64,000 nucleotides of DNA from Paenibacillus silvae (GTDB taxonomy: Bacteria > Bacillota > Bacilli > Paenibacillales > Paenibacillaceae): positions 124,001 to 188,000 of the forward strand of contig NZ_BMFU01000006.1 in the NCBI RefSeq assembly GCF_014639235.1, read 5' to 3'. Every line of letters starts with the position of its first letter. The first letter of the stretch is position 1. The position numbers were made by a program, and so were the translations under genes. Shown here in pieces: positions 9,129 to 18,238 of this stretch. Under the pieces are notes generated by a model that worked only from the letters and a program-made list of their open reading frames with translations, ran no database searches and was not told the origin of the DNA.

Positions 9129-9860
9129 TTATACTTCCTTTTTGGAAAAATAGATCATGCCAATGGCGATAAACAGGACAGCACTGCCTCCTACTACCGA
9201 CAGAAGTGTACTTAGCGGAACATTGAATGCCCCGAATCCTGCTCCATCGATCGGAACCATCAGAATCATCGGCTGAGCCCATGGATAATAGGGTCCATAC
9301 GTAGCTGAATTCGCAACCAGAATATTCGGAATGGTTAGTGCAAAATTTAAAGCCAATGGTGCGGCGAAGCTGCTCCAGATCAGAGAAACAAACATCTGCA
9401 ATGCAGCCAGCGGTACACAAGCCAGAAAACCGAGCAGCAATCTGCCCAAAATCAGACTCCATGGGATAGGATCTGCCATGCCCTGGATCATACCTGTTAG
9501 TATAATACTGCCGAGCAGCAGCAGCTGTGTGCCAGCCACCAGAGCCATTACGATGGTGAATTTGCCCCAATATACACCTGCTCGTGTGAGTGGTAGAACC
9601 AATAACTGCTTCCAGCCGCCGCCTGCATGCTCGAATCGGCATACAAACGAAGTGAAGACACCTGTCAACATCGGCAGCAGCAGCATCCCATGAAGCATTA
9701 CCATAACTGACATCAAAGCATTCCAATCCCCCGTAGAGGACAACAGACCGATAAGCAAGGAAATGAGCGGACTGATCAGTACAAGGAGCCAAACCGGCGA
9801 TTTGGCCATTTTCAATCGTTCAGCAGAAAGAATACGAAAATAAGTCGTCGTAAAGCTCAT
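9129..9860 (-). CDS. ABC-2 type permease (peptide-immunity type), subunit 2
   Basis: About 243 residues with six predicted membrane segments. Family features are the block FEHAGGGWKQLLVLPLTRAGVYWGK after the second helix and a C-terminal IYFSKKEV. These mark the EpiG/MutG-like permeases that expel lantibiotics or bacitracin-like peptides from the membrane. The internal ATG at 9860 begins one base after the stop of the upstream permease, so translation is likely coupled. It works with the sister permease and the ATPase directly upstream. Confidence 0.85.
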   Translation of the reverse strand: MSFTTTYFRILSAERLKMAKSPVWLLVLISPLISLLIGLLSSTGDWNALMSVMVMLHGMLLLPMLTGVFTSFVCRFEHAGGGWKQLLVLPLTRAGVYWGKFTIVMALVAGTQLLLLGSIILTGMIQGMADPIPWSLILGRLLLGFLACVPLAALQMFVSLIWSSFAAPLALNFALTIPNILVANSATYGPYYPWAQPMILMVPIDGAGFGAFNVPLSTLLSVVGGSAVLFIAIGMIYFSKKEV

Positions 9861-9861
9861 G

Positions 9862-10578
9862 TCAGGCCACATCCTTTCTGCTGAAGTGCATCATACCCGT
9901 CAGCATAATCAGAATTCCCAAGCCTGCGCCCATGCCCGCGTACAAGTAGGGAGTCGGTGAACTCCATGCCATTTGCGCCCAAGCCAGTGGAAAGTGTGGG
10001 GAGATGGTTAAGGAGAACATGCCGGTAATGGCAAGAATAATGCCGAATGTAACCGGCAGCGCCTGATTTTTGGATACCAGCGTAAACCACAATTCAATGG
10101 ACAATACCGGAAGCGCACCGGCCAGAGGCATTAGTCCGAGCTTCAGTGCCTGTGCCCAAGGTATTTCTTTGGCATCGAAGCCAAGCACCAGTCCTAATCC
10201 AATAACACCAGCCGTCAGCAGCAGACTGGAGATGATCAGCAGCACGCAAGCCAGCAGGAACTTTGCCAGATAGACCGCAGGTCTGGAGATGGGCAGTGCG
10301 AGCAGCTGCTTCCACGAGCCCTGCTCATGCTCGATTCCGGCAATCATGGAACTAAGGATTGTCGCACCCAGCATTAATGCAAGCGGTACGAAAATAAAGA
10401 CGTTGCCCAGCAAACCACCCCACAGGTTACCTGCGTACTGCTCTTTCAAATAATCCAGCCGTAAACCGAAATTCAAGGCCTGCATGGCCGTTAATCCGAT
10501 TGGAGCCAGAAATACCAGAAACCAGATGCCTTTCCCACGTATCTTGAGCCAATCCGAAGATAATGCACGCCCGGTCAT
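9862..10578 (-). CDS. ABC-2 type permease (peptide-immunity type), subunit 1
   Basis: 238 residues with six hydrophobic segments and the shared block IEHEQGSWKQLLALPISR, paralogous to the following gene. It starts inside the end of the ATPase gene (ATGA overlap at 10575-10578), showing one transcript. Probably forms a heterodimeric membrane channel with the next gene product, driven by the upstream ATPase, for export or removal of membrane-active peptides. That substrate class is inferred from family and from the two-component genes upstream. Confidence 0.85.
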   Translation of the reverse strand: MTGRALSSDWLKIRGKGIWFLVFLAPIGLTAMQALNFGLRLDYLKEQYAGNLWGGLLGNVFIFVPLALMLGATILSSMIAGIEHEQGSWKQLLALPISRPAVYLAKFLLACVLLIISSLLLTAGVIGLGLVLGFDAKEIPWAQALKLGLMPLAGALPVLSIELWFTLVSKNQALPVTFGIILAITGMFSLTISPHFPLAWAQMAWSSPTPYLYAGMGAGLGILIMLTGMMHFSRKDVA

Positions 10579-11489
10579 ACAGACGCCCCCTCACCAATAA
10601 CACGCAGAAACAGATCCTCAAGAGACTGGCGCTGTTCTTCCACCCGATACACATCATGCTCCTGTTCAATCAGGCGGCGAATGAGAAGGGCGACTGCAGT
10701 GTTATCCATATAAGGGAACGTTAGCACTGCGCCCTGCTGCTGACCGAATTGGCCCTGTTCACGAGCCAGTTTAATCGCTTGCTCCGGCGCTGATACCATA
10801 AGTCTAATGGTGCTTCCAGTCTGGCTTTGCAGACTTGCGATGGTATCCTGCAGCACCATTTTGCCTTCCCGAATGATGCCGACACGGCTTGCCATCTGCT
10901 CCACTTCACTCAGCAAGTGACTGGAGACCAGTACGGTGATGCCATGCTCGAGCGGCATACGTTTGATGAGCTCACGAATTTCCTGAATACCTGCCGGATC
11001 GAGTCCGTTGGTCGGCTCGTCCAGTATGAGCAATTCGGGATCACCCAGCAGTGCACTGGCAATACCCAGACGCTGCTTCATACCCAGGGAGTATCCTTTG
11101 ACGGCCCGTTTGGCATCTTTGGTCAGATCAACAATAGACAATACCTCGTCAATTCTGGACTTGGGCACGTTGATAATACGGCGCAGCACTTCAAGATTCT
11201 CCACCGCATTCAGATGTCCATAATAGGATGGGTACTCCACCAGAGAACCTACACGGCGCAAAATGTCCATCCGTTCCTTGCGAATATCCTTGTCAAAGAC
11301 ACGGATGACACCTTTGGTTGGTTTGATCAAGCCGAGCAGCATGCGGATGGTTGTTGTTTTACCGGCACCATTCGGACCGAGGAAGCCGTAGATATCTCCC
11401 TTTTTAATATGCAGATCAAGTTCACGGACCGCTGCACGGTCCTTGTATGTTTTCCATAAATTTGCCGTTTGAATAATATTTTCACTCAC
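10575..11489 (-). CDS. ABC transporter ATP-binding protein (BcrA/EpiF-like)
   Basis: 304 residues. Walker A GPNGAGKTTTIRML (about 38-51), signature YSLGMKQRLGIA, Walker B LLILDEPTNGLDP and the switch histidine SSHLL are all intact, so it should hydrolyse ATP. A C-terminal extension typical of the drug/bacteriocin ABC-2 group follows. The GTG start is preceded by GAGGTGAT. It heads the ATPase-permease-permease operon. About 120 bases separate it from the sensor kinase gene upstream, so the exporter may have its own promoter there. Confidence 0.9.
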   Translation of the reverse strand: MSENIIQTANLWKTYKDRAAVRELDLHIKKGDIYGFLGPNGAGKTTTIRMLLGLIKPTKGVIRVFDKDIRKERMDILRRVGSLVEYPSYYGHLNAVENLEVLRRIINVPKSRIDEVLSIVDLTKDAKRAVKGYSLGMKQRLGIASALLGDPELLILDEPTNGLDPAGIQEIRELIKRMPLEHGITVLVSSHLLSEVEQMASRVGIIREGKMVLQDTIASLQSQTGSTIRLMVSAPEQAIKLAREQGQFGQQQGAVLTFPYMDNTAVALLIRRLIEQEHDVYRVEEQRQSLEDLFLRVIGEGASV

Positions 11490-11609
11490 TATTAATCACC
11501 TCGGAACTATCGTAACCCTCCAAGGTTAAGGCAAGCCTGCGTGCAAGTTTAAGATTGGTTTAAAAAGAGGCTCGGTATAGCGGCTAGACATAAATGATAG
11601 AACAATCGT

Positions 11610-13184
11610 CTATTCTCCCAACTGCCTATCCTTCTCTCCGCTATATAGATAGGTACGGACACCTGTCTCGGAACTGTCTACCCGTTTGCGCAGACCCATC
11701 TCGCGAATTAACAAATCGACGATCGACAGACCAAGCCCTGTACCCTTCGTTCCTGAATCCGGCTGAATCCCCGGCCCATGATCCTCAATGACCACGGCGG
11801 TTTTTCCCTGCACCTGCTCGGTCGATATGCGGATATATTTGCCGCTTGCCGCGTGACGAACTACATTTTGAAACAGATTATCCAGCACACGCCTCATTCC
11901 CTGCTCATCCACATCCCACATCAATGGTGCTTCCGGCAGATCAATATCAATCTCAAAGTTCTCCTTCTCCCACACGGGATACCATGAAGCCACGGCTTCT
12001 CTGACCATACGCAGCACATCCTTCTGCTCCAGCTTCAGCGTGTACCTTCCACTCGTCAGCAGATTATAGGAAAGCATATTGTCTATAAGCTCACTGAGAT
12101 CCTGCATCTTCTTTTCCATACGAACCAGTGCATGAATGCCCTGCTCGCTGAGATTTTCTTTGTGCAATGCATGCATATGTCCGCGAATAACCGTCAGGGG
12201 GGTGCGCAGATCATGAGAGAGTCCGGCAACCAGCCGTTTGCGAAGCTGCTCCTCCTCCCGCTCCCGCTGAATGCTGTCCGTCAACCGATACACCATCTGA
12301 TTAAAGGATTCCTCCAAATGCCCGATTTCATCCGATCTTCGGATATGGACGGGATTCGGAATACCCTCAAGATCCGGGGCAGCCATCGCCGTCTGAAGGT
12401 GAACGAGCCGCTTGCGGATTTGAGCGAAAAACAGAATAGACAGCACGATGAATAAAACAAAAACAAGCAGCATAACTACGCCAAAATAAATGAATTCTAC
12501 TACCCCGCTACTGGACGTTTTTTGAATGAATTTTCGAGGGACCTCGATCACCATGAATCCTTGTCCTTTGTTTTCATTTCCACCTCCAATATAAGCAACA
12601 ACGGTTAGTGGATCGCGATAGGGCGCCTTCTTCATGAACTGTATTGCATAATTCGCCGTCCATGCTGCAGGAATTAGGGTCTCTTCGTCCTCTCCAATGG
12701 CGGAAGGCCACTTCAGTGTGACATCGGTATCCAAGGTCCCGGGCATGACCTGTGAAGCATCAGATGACTTTGACTCCAACACCCGGGCTTCTTCGCCACC
12801 AAGAATCAGCACCGTTCTGCCTTCTGCATTCACACGATACATGGCCGATCTGGGGTACTTCACCTGCAGCTGCTTCATTCGTGTATTAATCATCTGATCC
12901 GATGCCCCATCCAGCTTCTTGGATTCACTAGCCCACAGATTGGTAATGTTATCAGCGTTTCCGTAAGGAGCGTCTGTACTATCACTGGTGTTGCTGATGA
13001 CCACAATGAAAACCGATGCTACCAAAGGAACCACAACAGGCACAAACAACACAGCCGCCAAAATGAGAAGCATATATCTTGTCATCAAAGAGCGCCCGAA
13101 CTTCATTTTGAGGCGTACGGCGGGCTGTGAAATCGCGTTCCGTTCCAATCTCCTTGCTTTTCGTTGCCGGAGCCAGCTGATCAT
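11610..13184 (-). CDS. membrane sensor histidine kinase of ABC-exporter module
   Basis: 524 residues: a basic N-terminus, TM1 at about 37-60, an extracellular domain of about 180 residues, TM2 at about 240-262, HAMP, HisKA with acceptor in GLSHDLRTPLTVIRGH, and HATPase (NVVRHA, EDHGPGI, GTGLGLSIV). The large external domain suggests direct ligand sensing rather than the flux-sensing BceS type. The start overlaps the regulator stop by ATGA. Together with the downstream exporter it probably senses cell-envelope-active peptides; that is inference from context. Confidence 0.9.
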   Translation of the reverse strand: MISWLRQRKARRLERNAISQPAVRLKMKFGRSLMTRYMLLILAAVLFVPVVVPLVASVFIVVISNTSDSTDAPYGNADNITNLWASESKKLDGASDQMINTRMKQLQVKYPRSAMYRVNAEGRTVLILGGEEARVLESKSSDASQVMPGTLDTDVTLKWPSAIGEDEETLIPAAWTANYAIQFMKKAPYRDPLTVVAYIGGGNENKGQGFMVIEVPRKFIQKTSSSGVVEFIYFGVVMLLVFVLFIVLSILFFAQIRKRLVHLQTAMAAPDLEGIPNPVHIRRSDEIGHLEESFNQMVYRLTDSIQREREEEQLRKRLVAGLSHDLRTPLTVIRGHMHALHKENLSEQGIHALVRMEKKMQDLSELIDNMLSYNLLTSGRYTLKLEQKDVLRMVREAVASWYPVWEKENFEIDIDLPEAPLMWDVDEQGMRRVLDNLFQNVVRHAASGKYIRISTEQVQGKTAVVIEDHGPGIQPDSGTKGTGLGLSIVDLLIREMGLRKRVDSSETGVRTYLYSGEKDRQLGE

Positions 13185-13864
13185 GGCTTCTTCACGCGAT
13201 ATCCTACACCACGCACCGTCTGAATAATGACCGGGTTCGCTGGATCAAGCTCCAGCTTCTCCCGCAGATGCCGGATATGTACCATCAGTGTCTTGTCTCC
13301 ATCCAAATAAGATTCGTTCCATACCGCCTCATAGATCTGCTCTTTGGTGCGAATCATCCCCATATGTCTGAGCAGATACGCGAAGATGTGAAACTGTTTG
13401 CCGGATAAAATAATTTCCTCTCCCGTCTGCTCGTTAACGATCCGGTTATCCTTCTCATAGATCGCCAGATGATCCAGCTTCAAGACATTATTGCTGGATA
13501 CAGCCGCACCTGCCTTGCGCAGCTGCACCTCAATGCGGGCAGCAAGCTCGTCTGGATGAAATGGCTTGGTCACATAATCATCGGCAAAATCAAGCCCATG
13601 CAGCTTGTCGTCAATCGACGTTCTGGCCGAGAGCATGACGATTGGCACAGCAGGGTACTCTTTTTTCAAACGCTGACCGATTGTAAATCCATCCAGCCCT
13701 GGCAACATAACGTCCAGTATCACCAGAGAACAGCCCGCTGCCGCCTCAACAGCACCCTCTCCGCTGCCGAGCCACGTGACCTCATAACCGCGGTCCTCCA
13801 GATCCTCTCTTACCCACGTCGCAATTTCGGTATCGTCCTCAATGTATAACAATTTGTTTTTCAT
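13181..13864 (-). CDS. OmpR-family response regulator
   Basis: 227 residues: receiver with acidic pair E9-D10-D11, phospho-acceptor D51 (LVILDVMLPG), T/S in MLSA and K in YVTKPF, then a C-terminal winged helix (FAYLLRHMG..., VHIRHLREKLE, RGVGYR). It is the first gene of a RR-HK-ABC-permease-permease set and its likely targets are those genes. The start at ATG is clear; the region upstream is shared with the divergent amylase gene. Confidence 0.92.
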   Translation of the reverse strand: MKNKLLYIEDDTEIATWVREDLEDRGYEVTWLGSGEGAVEAAAGCSLVILDVMLPGLDGFTIGQRLKKEYPAVPIVMLSARTSIDDKLHGLDFADDYVTKPFHPDELAARIEVQLRKAGAAVSSNNVLKLDHLAIYEKDNRIVNEQTGEEIILSGKQFHIFAYLLRHMGMIRTKEQIYEAVWNESYLDGDKTLMVHIRHLREKLELDPANPVIIQTVRGVGYRVKKP

Positions 13865-14095
13865 ATATGTACTCGTTTCCTTTCACTACCCTTTGGGTTA
13901 ATGATATATCTGGGCGAATTCTCATATCCGCATCACTTCTTCATCACAGATGAACTGCCTTCAGGGTTATTATAACGCAATCTGTGTTGACGTAATATTA
14001 TCCGAATCATTCAGCTTCAAAATAGTCCGAGAAGAATTACATATGCCATACTCGCTTCTGCATATCCTATACACATCTGACGGGAGGAATTTCAC

Positions 14096-15859
14096 ATGCT
14101 GCTCGAAGCCATCTTTCACCAACCCAAACGGAACTGGGCCTATGCCTATGACGAGGATACCATTCGCCTGCGCCTGCGTGCCAAAAAGAATGACTTGACC
14201 GAGGTTTATGCCCTGACCGGGGATAAATATGCGTGGGAGGAAACACGAGATATCGTGCCGTTGACCAAATTCACGTCAGATTCCATGTTTGATTATTACG
14301 AGGGGGAAGTGAAACCTCCATATCGTCGATTGAAGTACGCTTTCTTGCTCAAAAGCGGAGATGAACAGATCTGGATGACCGAAACGGACTTCCAGGAAGA
14401 GGAGCCGAATGATCCGGGCCGAATGTTTCAGTTCCCTTATATTCATGCAGGAGCTGTATTTACACCCCCGGCTTGGGTGAAGGATGCGGTATTTTATCAG
14501 ATTTTCCCCGAGCGGTTCGCGAATGGCAATCCTGCCATCAATCCCGAGAAGGTTGAGCCTTGGGGCGGTGAGCCTACACCGTTTAATTTTTTTGGCGGTG
14601 ATCTTCAAGGGGTGATGGACCATCTCGATTACCTTAGTGAACTGGGGATTAATGCAATCTACTTTACTCCCATCTTTGAGGCTACGACAAACCATAAATA
14701 CGATACTGAGGACTATCTGCGCGTGGACCGCCATTTTGGTGATGCAGATACGGTGAAACGTCTGGTCAAGCTCTGTCACGAACGAGGCATTCGTGTGCTG
14801 CTGGATGCGGTATTTAACCACTCTGGCAAAACATTTGCCCCATTCCTCGACGTGCAGAAGCACGGTGCGGCATCCAAATACAAGCACTGGTTTCACATTC
14901 ATGAATTTCCGCTGACCGTGAAGGATGGCATTCCAACCTATGAGACGTTTGGCTTCGAGCCCCATATGCCCAAGCTGAATACCGAAAACCCCGATGTCAA
15001 AGCCTACTTGCTTGAAGTAGCCGAGTATTGGATCAAGGAGATCGGTACGGACGGGTGGCGTCTGGATGTAGCCGATGAGGTGGACAATGCTTTCTGGCGT
15101 GATTTCCGCCGAGTCGTGAAAGCAGCCAACCCCGACGCATACATTCTGGGCGAAATATGGAATGAGTCCTCTTCCTGGCTGCAGGGTGACCAGTTTGATG
15201 CCGCAATGAACTACCCTTTTACGGCAGCTGTGAATGCTTTCTTTGTTGAAGATAAGATGCATGCTGAACAATTCGCCCATGCTATCGGTCGCCAGCTGTC
15301 CCGATACCCGCTTCAGGCGAGTGAGGTAGCCTTCAACTTGCTGGACAGCCATGACACCCCGCGCCTGCTTACGTTGTGCGAGGGAGATCAGCGCAAGATG
15401 AAGCTGGCCGCATTGTTCCAGTTCAGCTATATGGGAGCACCATGCATCTATTATGGTGACGAGATTGGTCTTGACGGGGAACATGATCCGTGGTGCCGCA
15501 AATGCATGGAGTGGGATGAGGCGAAGCAGGACAGGGAACTGCTCAGCTATTATCAGAAGCTGATCGCCCTGCGTCATTCACATCCAGCTTTGCGAGCCGA
15601 AGGCACGGTTCGCTTTTTGCAAGCCCGTGCGGGCGGCAGTCAGCTTGTGATGGAACGCAAGAGTGATACCGAGCGCATTCTGGTGCTGTTCAACCGCTCG
15701 CAGGAAACCGCCATCGTTGAACTGGAGGCAGGCGATCAGCCCTGGACCGAGCTGTTTGAAGGCAATCACCGCACTGCTATAGACCAAGGGGTTCTCGCCA
15801 TTGAACTGCCTGCCTATGGCTATGCCGTGATGCGTACGGAACTGGCGGAGCAATATTAA
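14096..15859 (+). CDS. intracellular GH13 alpha-glucosidase: cyclomaltodextrinase/neopullulanase/maltogenic amylase
   Basis: 587 residues without a signal peptide, so it should act on imported maltodextrins or cyclodextrins. An N-terminal CBM34-like domain (1-120) precedes the TIM barrel. GH13 motifs: DAVFNH (237-242), GWRLDVADE with nucleophile D324, GEIW with acid E353, and LLDSHDT with D420. The motif MPKLNTENPDV (291-301) is typical of the GH13_20 subfamily, whose members hydrolyse cyclodextrin, pullulan and starch. GGGAGG eight bases upstream sets the start. It is a single-gene unit with its own terminator. Confidence 0.92.
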   Translation: MLLEAIFHQPKRNWAYAYDEDTIRLRLRAKKNDLTEVYALTGDKYAWEETRDIVPLTKFTSDSMFDYYEGEVKPPYRRLKYAFLLKSGDEQIWMTETDFQEEEPNDPGRMFQFPYIHAGAVFTPPAWVKDAVFYQIFPERFANGNPAINPEKVEPWGGEPTPFNFFGGDLQGVMDHLDYLSELGINAIYFTPIFEATTNHKYDTEDYLRVDRHFGDADTVKRLVKLCHERGIRVLLDAVFNHSGKTFAPFLDVQKHGAASKYKHWFHIHEFPLTVKDGIPTYETFGFEPHMPKLNTENPDVKAYLLEVAEYWIKEIGTDGWRLDVADEVDNAFWRDFRRVVKAANPDAYILGEIWNESSSWLQGDQFDAAMNYPFTAAVNAFFVEDKMHAEQFAHAIGRQLSRYPLQASEVAFNLLDSHDTPRLLTLCEGDQRKMKLAALFQFSYMGAPCIYYGDEIGLDGEHDPWCRKCMEWDEAKQDRELLSYYQKLIALRHSHPALRAEGTVRFLQARAGGSQLVMERKSDTERILVLFNRSQETAIVELEAGDQPWTELFEGNHRTAIDQGVLAIELPAYGYAVMRTELAEQY

Positions 15860-15940
15860 TAGCCAGATTATCGCCTGGCATGGATTGAGTATATGTTCAA
15901 GCAAAAGCTCAGATCCACCAACGGGGCAGACAGTTCATAT

Positions 15941-15997
15941 AAAAAAAGCGTCCATCATAACCTGATCTGTTACACAGGTGGATGGACACTTTTTTTC
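15941..15997. terminator. terminator between amylase and sdaAA
   Basis: Inverted repeat GTCCATC / GATGGAC with an inner CCTG/CAGG stem, flanked by AAAAAAAG on the left and CTTTTTTT on the right, so it can end transcription from both sides. Confidence 0.88.
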
Positions 15998-16032
15998 ATG
16001 TGTTTTTGTGTTCGTTGTAGTCTTGTTTTACC

Positions 16033-16959
16033 TTAATCCGTACCCGGGATTTCAGGTGTACTTTCCGGCTCTGCCCGCTTCGCCTTGGGTTTCGCCAGCT
16101 TCTCCATCATTTTGCGGCCTGTAGGGGTCTGGGCCAGCCCACCCTGCGCTGTCTCACGATGACGGCTAGGCATCGCACTGCCCACCTCCAGCATGACATC
16201 AATCACTTCATCGGAAGGAATGGCGCTGCGTACGCCTGCCAGAGCCATATCCGCCGCAGCCAGTGCAGTAACGGCACCGAGTCCGTTACGCACGATGCAT
16301 GGAATCTCTACCAGGCCGGCCACCGGATCACAGATGAGGCCCAGTGTATTTTTCAAAGCCAGCCCGACCGCATGCACGACCTGCTCCGGCGTGCCGCCGC
16401 GCAGCTCCACCATCGCACCCGCAGCCATACCGATCGCAGACCCCACCTCGGCCTGACAGCCGCCCTCCGCACCGGAGATAAAGGAGTTGTTGGCAATAAC
16501 GTACCCGATAGCCCCAGCACAGAACAGTCCGTTCACCAGATGTTCATCCGTCCAGCCAAAGCGTTCCTGAGAGCTGATGAACACACCCGGAATAATACCG
16601 CAGGAGCCCGCTGTTGGTGTAGCCACGATACGTCCCATGGAAGCATTCACTTCCGATACACACAAAGCATAGGCCATAGCAAGTGCAGAAGCGTCACCGG
16701 AGCAGGTCTCCCCGTGGCGAATGTATTCGGCCATCTTTTTCCCGTCTCCACCCGTCAGTCCGCTGCGGGAAGTTGTATCCTCAGTGAGCCCCTTGCGCAC
16801 GGCTTCCTTCATGACCTGATAATATTCCGACATCTGCTTCACCACGTCTGCCTCCGGTGTGTTCGTCTCCTGCACCTGCTCCTCAATCATCAGCTGCGCG
16901 ATTGTTTTGGACTCCGCAGTGCAGATCGCGTTTAATTCATGCAAATGCTTAAATCGCAT
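16033..16959 (-). CDS. sdaAA: L-serine dehydratase, iron-sulfur alpha subunit
   Basis: About 308 residues. With SdaAB it converts L-serine to pyruvate and ammonia using an oxygen-sensitive 4Fe-4S cluster. Conserved cysteine-bearing blocks are visible: TAGSCGIIPG, EGGCQAEVGSA, LGLICDPVAG and PCIVRNG. The frame can begin with GTG at 16968, but the ATG at 16959, eight bases after GAGGGG, is preferred. It overlaps the end of sdaAB by about 11 bases, which implies coupled translation and equal subunit amounts. The C-terminal tail is Lys/Pro/Glu-rich. Confidence 0.95.
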   Translation of the reverse strand: MRFKHLHELNAICTAESKTIAQLMIEEQVQETNTPEADVVKQMSEYYQVMKEAVRKGLTEDTTSRSGLTGGDGKKMAEYIRHGETCSGDASALAMAYALCVSEVNASMGRIVATPTAGSCGIIPGVFISSQERFGWTDEHLVNGLFCAGAIGYVIANNSFISGAEGGCQAEVGSAIGMAAGAMVELRGGTPEQVVHAVGLALKNTLGLICDPVAGLVEIPCIVRNGLGAVTALAAADMALAGVRSAIPSDEVIDVMLEVGSAMPSRHRETAQGGLAQTPTGRKMMEKLAKPKAKRAEPESTPEIPGTD

Positions 16960-17638
16960 TCGGGTCACCCCCTCTCTTCAGATCAATCACACGAATGTCC
17001 AGCACATGATCCAGCAAACGCAGCTTTTTCAGAACCTCTTCACTCGGAGGAGCATCCATCTCCATCGCCGTCAGCGCCTCTCCATCACGCGCCTTTCGAT
17101 CCACCTGCATATACCCGATGTTCACTCCAGATGAGCTAATCGTTGAAGTGACCAAGGCAAGCACGCCTGCTTTGTCCGCATGCCTTAACACTAATGTCGG
17201 AAATTCCCCACTGATCTGCACGCGAAAATCATTCAGCGCATGCACCGACACACTGCCGCCGCCAATGGAAGCCCCCATTAATGAGCACTGGCGTTCACCA
17301 TGCCAAAGTTCAATTTTAACCGTGTTAGGGTGGGGAGCAGGTAGACCGCTCGTATAAAACTCAACCTCCATGCCCGCTTCGGCTGCATACTGTTCTGCAT
17401 CCGGTATCCGCGGATCATCCGTAACATAATCGAGCAGGCCGCCAATGAGTGCCAGATCTGTCCCGTGTCCCTGGTACGTATCCGCAAATGATCCGTATAG
17501 CGTGAGCCGCGCACGTTCCGGTGTGCATCCCAGCCATTGGCGGGCAATACGGCCCAGCCTTGCAGCACCCGCTGTATGTGAACTGGATGGTCCTGTCATT
17601 GACGGACCGATTATTGAGAAAACATCTTTAAATCGCAC
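16949..17638 (-). CDS. sdaAB: L-serine dehydratase, beta subunit with ACT domain
   Basis: About 229 residues. The N-terminal serine dehydratase beta domain carries IGPSMTGPSSSHTAGAARLG, and a C-terminal ACT domain (from about 145, PTLVLRHADKAGVLALVTS) probably binds serine or a regulator. The GTG at 17638, seven bases after GGAGGG, is chosen over the upstream TTG that is part of the ribosome-binding region. First gene of the sdaAB-sdaAA operon and directly downstream of a tandem glycine riboswitch and terminator. Confidence 0.94.
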   Translation of the reverse strand: MRFKDVFSIIGPSMTGPSSSHTAGAARLGRIARQWLGCTPERARLTLYGSFADTYQGHGTDLALIGGLLDYVTDDPRIPDAEQYAAEAGMEVEFYTSGLPAPHPNTVKIELWHGERQCSLMGASIGGGSVSVHALNDFRVQISGEFPTLVLRHADKAGVLALVTSTISSSGVNIGYMQVDRKARDGEALTAMEMDAPPSEEVLKKLRLLDHVLDIRVIDLKRGGDPNAI

Positions 17639-17719
17639 GTTGTAACCCTCCAATTGGTTTCGTCATCGTTAATCAGACAAGACCGCCATAATGTTCCTGA
17701 TTTACTGAATGATGACATC

Positions 17720-17761
17720 AAAAAAGGACAGAAGAAGGCCGTTAGCCCTCTCTCTGTCCTT
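17720..17761 (-). terminator. riboswitch-controlled terminator
   Basis: On the minus strand AAGGACAG ... CTGTCCTT forms a long stem with a GGGCTAACGGCC-type apex, followed by TTTTTTG. Its 5' arm (GGACAGAG) is also the 3' side of the second aptamer's P1 stem, so aptamer folding and termination exclude each other. Confidence 0.88.
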
Positions 17762-18012
17762 GATACCTGAGAGTTTCATGATCGCAGCAGCGTCAGAACA
17801 AAGTCAAGTACGTTCCAGTACCCGCCTATTACCGAGCTGATCAATCATATACCCCTTGGGTGGCGCTTCTTCTGCGCACTCTCCAGAGCTGCGTCCAACG
17901 ATGGTACATTTACCTGAGAGATTAACCGCTATGCCGGGTGCATAACAGCTTGCTCCTTCGGTGCCTGAACCCGGCCTGTACATTACGTGCAGTCCGCTCA
18001 GGTCTCTCCCGC
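17754..18012 (-). promoter_or_regulatory. tandem glycine riboswitch
   Basis: Reading the minus strand, aptamer 1 runs from GGGAGAGACC (18010) through GCACCGAAGGAGCAA to ATCTCTCAGGTA (about 17911). Aptamer 2 runs from CTGGAGAGTGCG (about 17887) through GCCACCCAAGGGGTA to ACTCTCAGGTATC (about 17764) and closes with GGACAGAG pairing to CTCTG. These are the conserved gcvT-type elements in duplicate. Glycine binding would hold GGACAGAG in P1 and prevent the following terminator, making an ON switch for sdaAB-sdaAA. Confidence 0.93.
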
Positions 18013-18081
18013 TCGTTATCATTCGCTTTATTCTGTTATTTCATTACGAATCACGCTTGTGGCATTCATTCAATCATATAC

Positions 18082-18110
18082 AGATTAATATGCCGCTCAA
18101 TTTATGTCAA
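18082..18110 (-). promoter_or_regulatory. probable sigma-A promoter of the riboswitch-sdaAB operon
   Basis: Perfect -35 TTGACA (18110-18105 on the minus strand) and, 17 bases on, TAATCT as a poor -10. The distance to the first aptamer (about 70 bases) is reasonable. Confidence 0.5.
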
Positions 18111-18137
18111 CTAAAGTGACGCAACATGCCTGTTGTA

Positions 18138-18178
18138 ATAAAAAGGAATCCCTGACTGTCAGAAAGTAAGGATTCCTT
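18138..18178 (-). terminator. terminator of the lipoprotein/two-component operon
   Basis: 9-bp inverted repeat AAGGAATCC / GGATTCCTT followed on the minus strand by TTTTTATTA. It lies about 60 bases after the lipoprotein stop. Confidence 0.85.
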
Positions 18179-18238
18179 CGTTTCTATAATAATATGCATT
18201 GTTCACTGATCTTGTTCAAGGCTCACTATTCACAGATA

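Noticed and set aside
8944..9792. 282-codon frame overlapping the ABC permease in another frame
   Set aside because: The permease frame has correct topology and operon coupling; this one is a compositional shadow.
14276..15577. 433-codon open frame antisense to the amylase gene
   Set aside because: Mirrors a well-supported GH13 gene; its translation is rich in Cys/His/Arg with no domain and has no ribosome site.
16159..16935. 258-codon frame antisense to sdaAA
   Set aside because: His/Arg-rich shadow of a strongly conserved enzyme gene.
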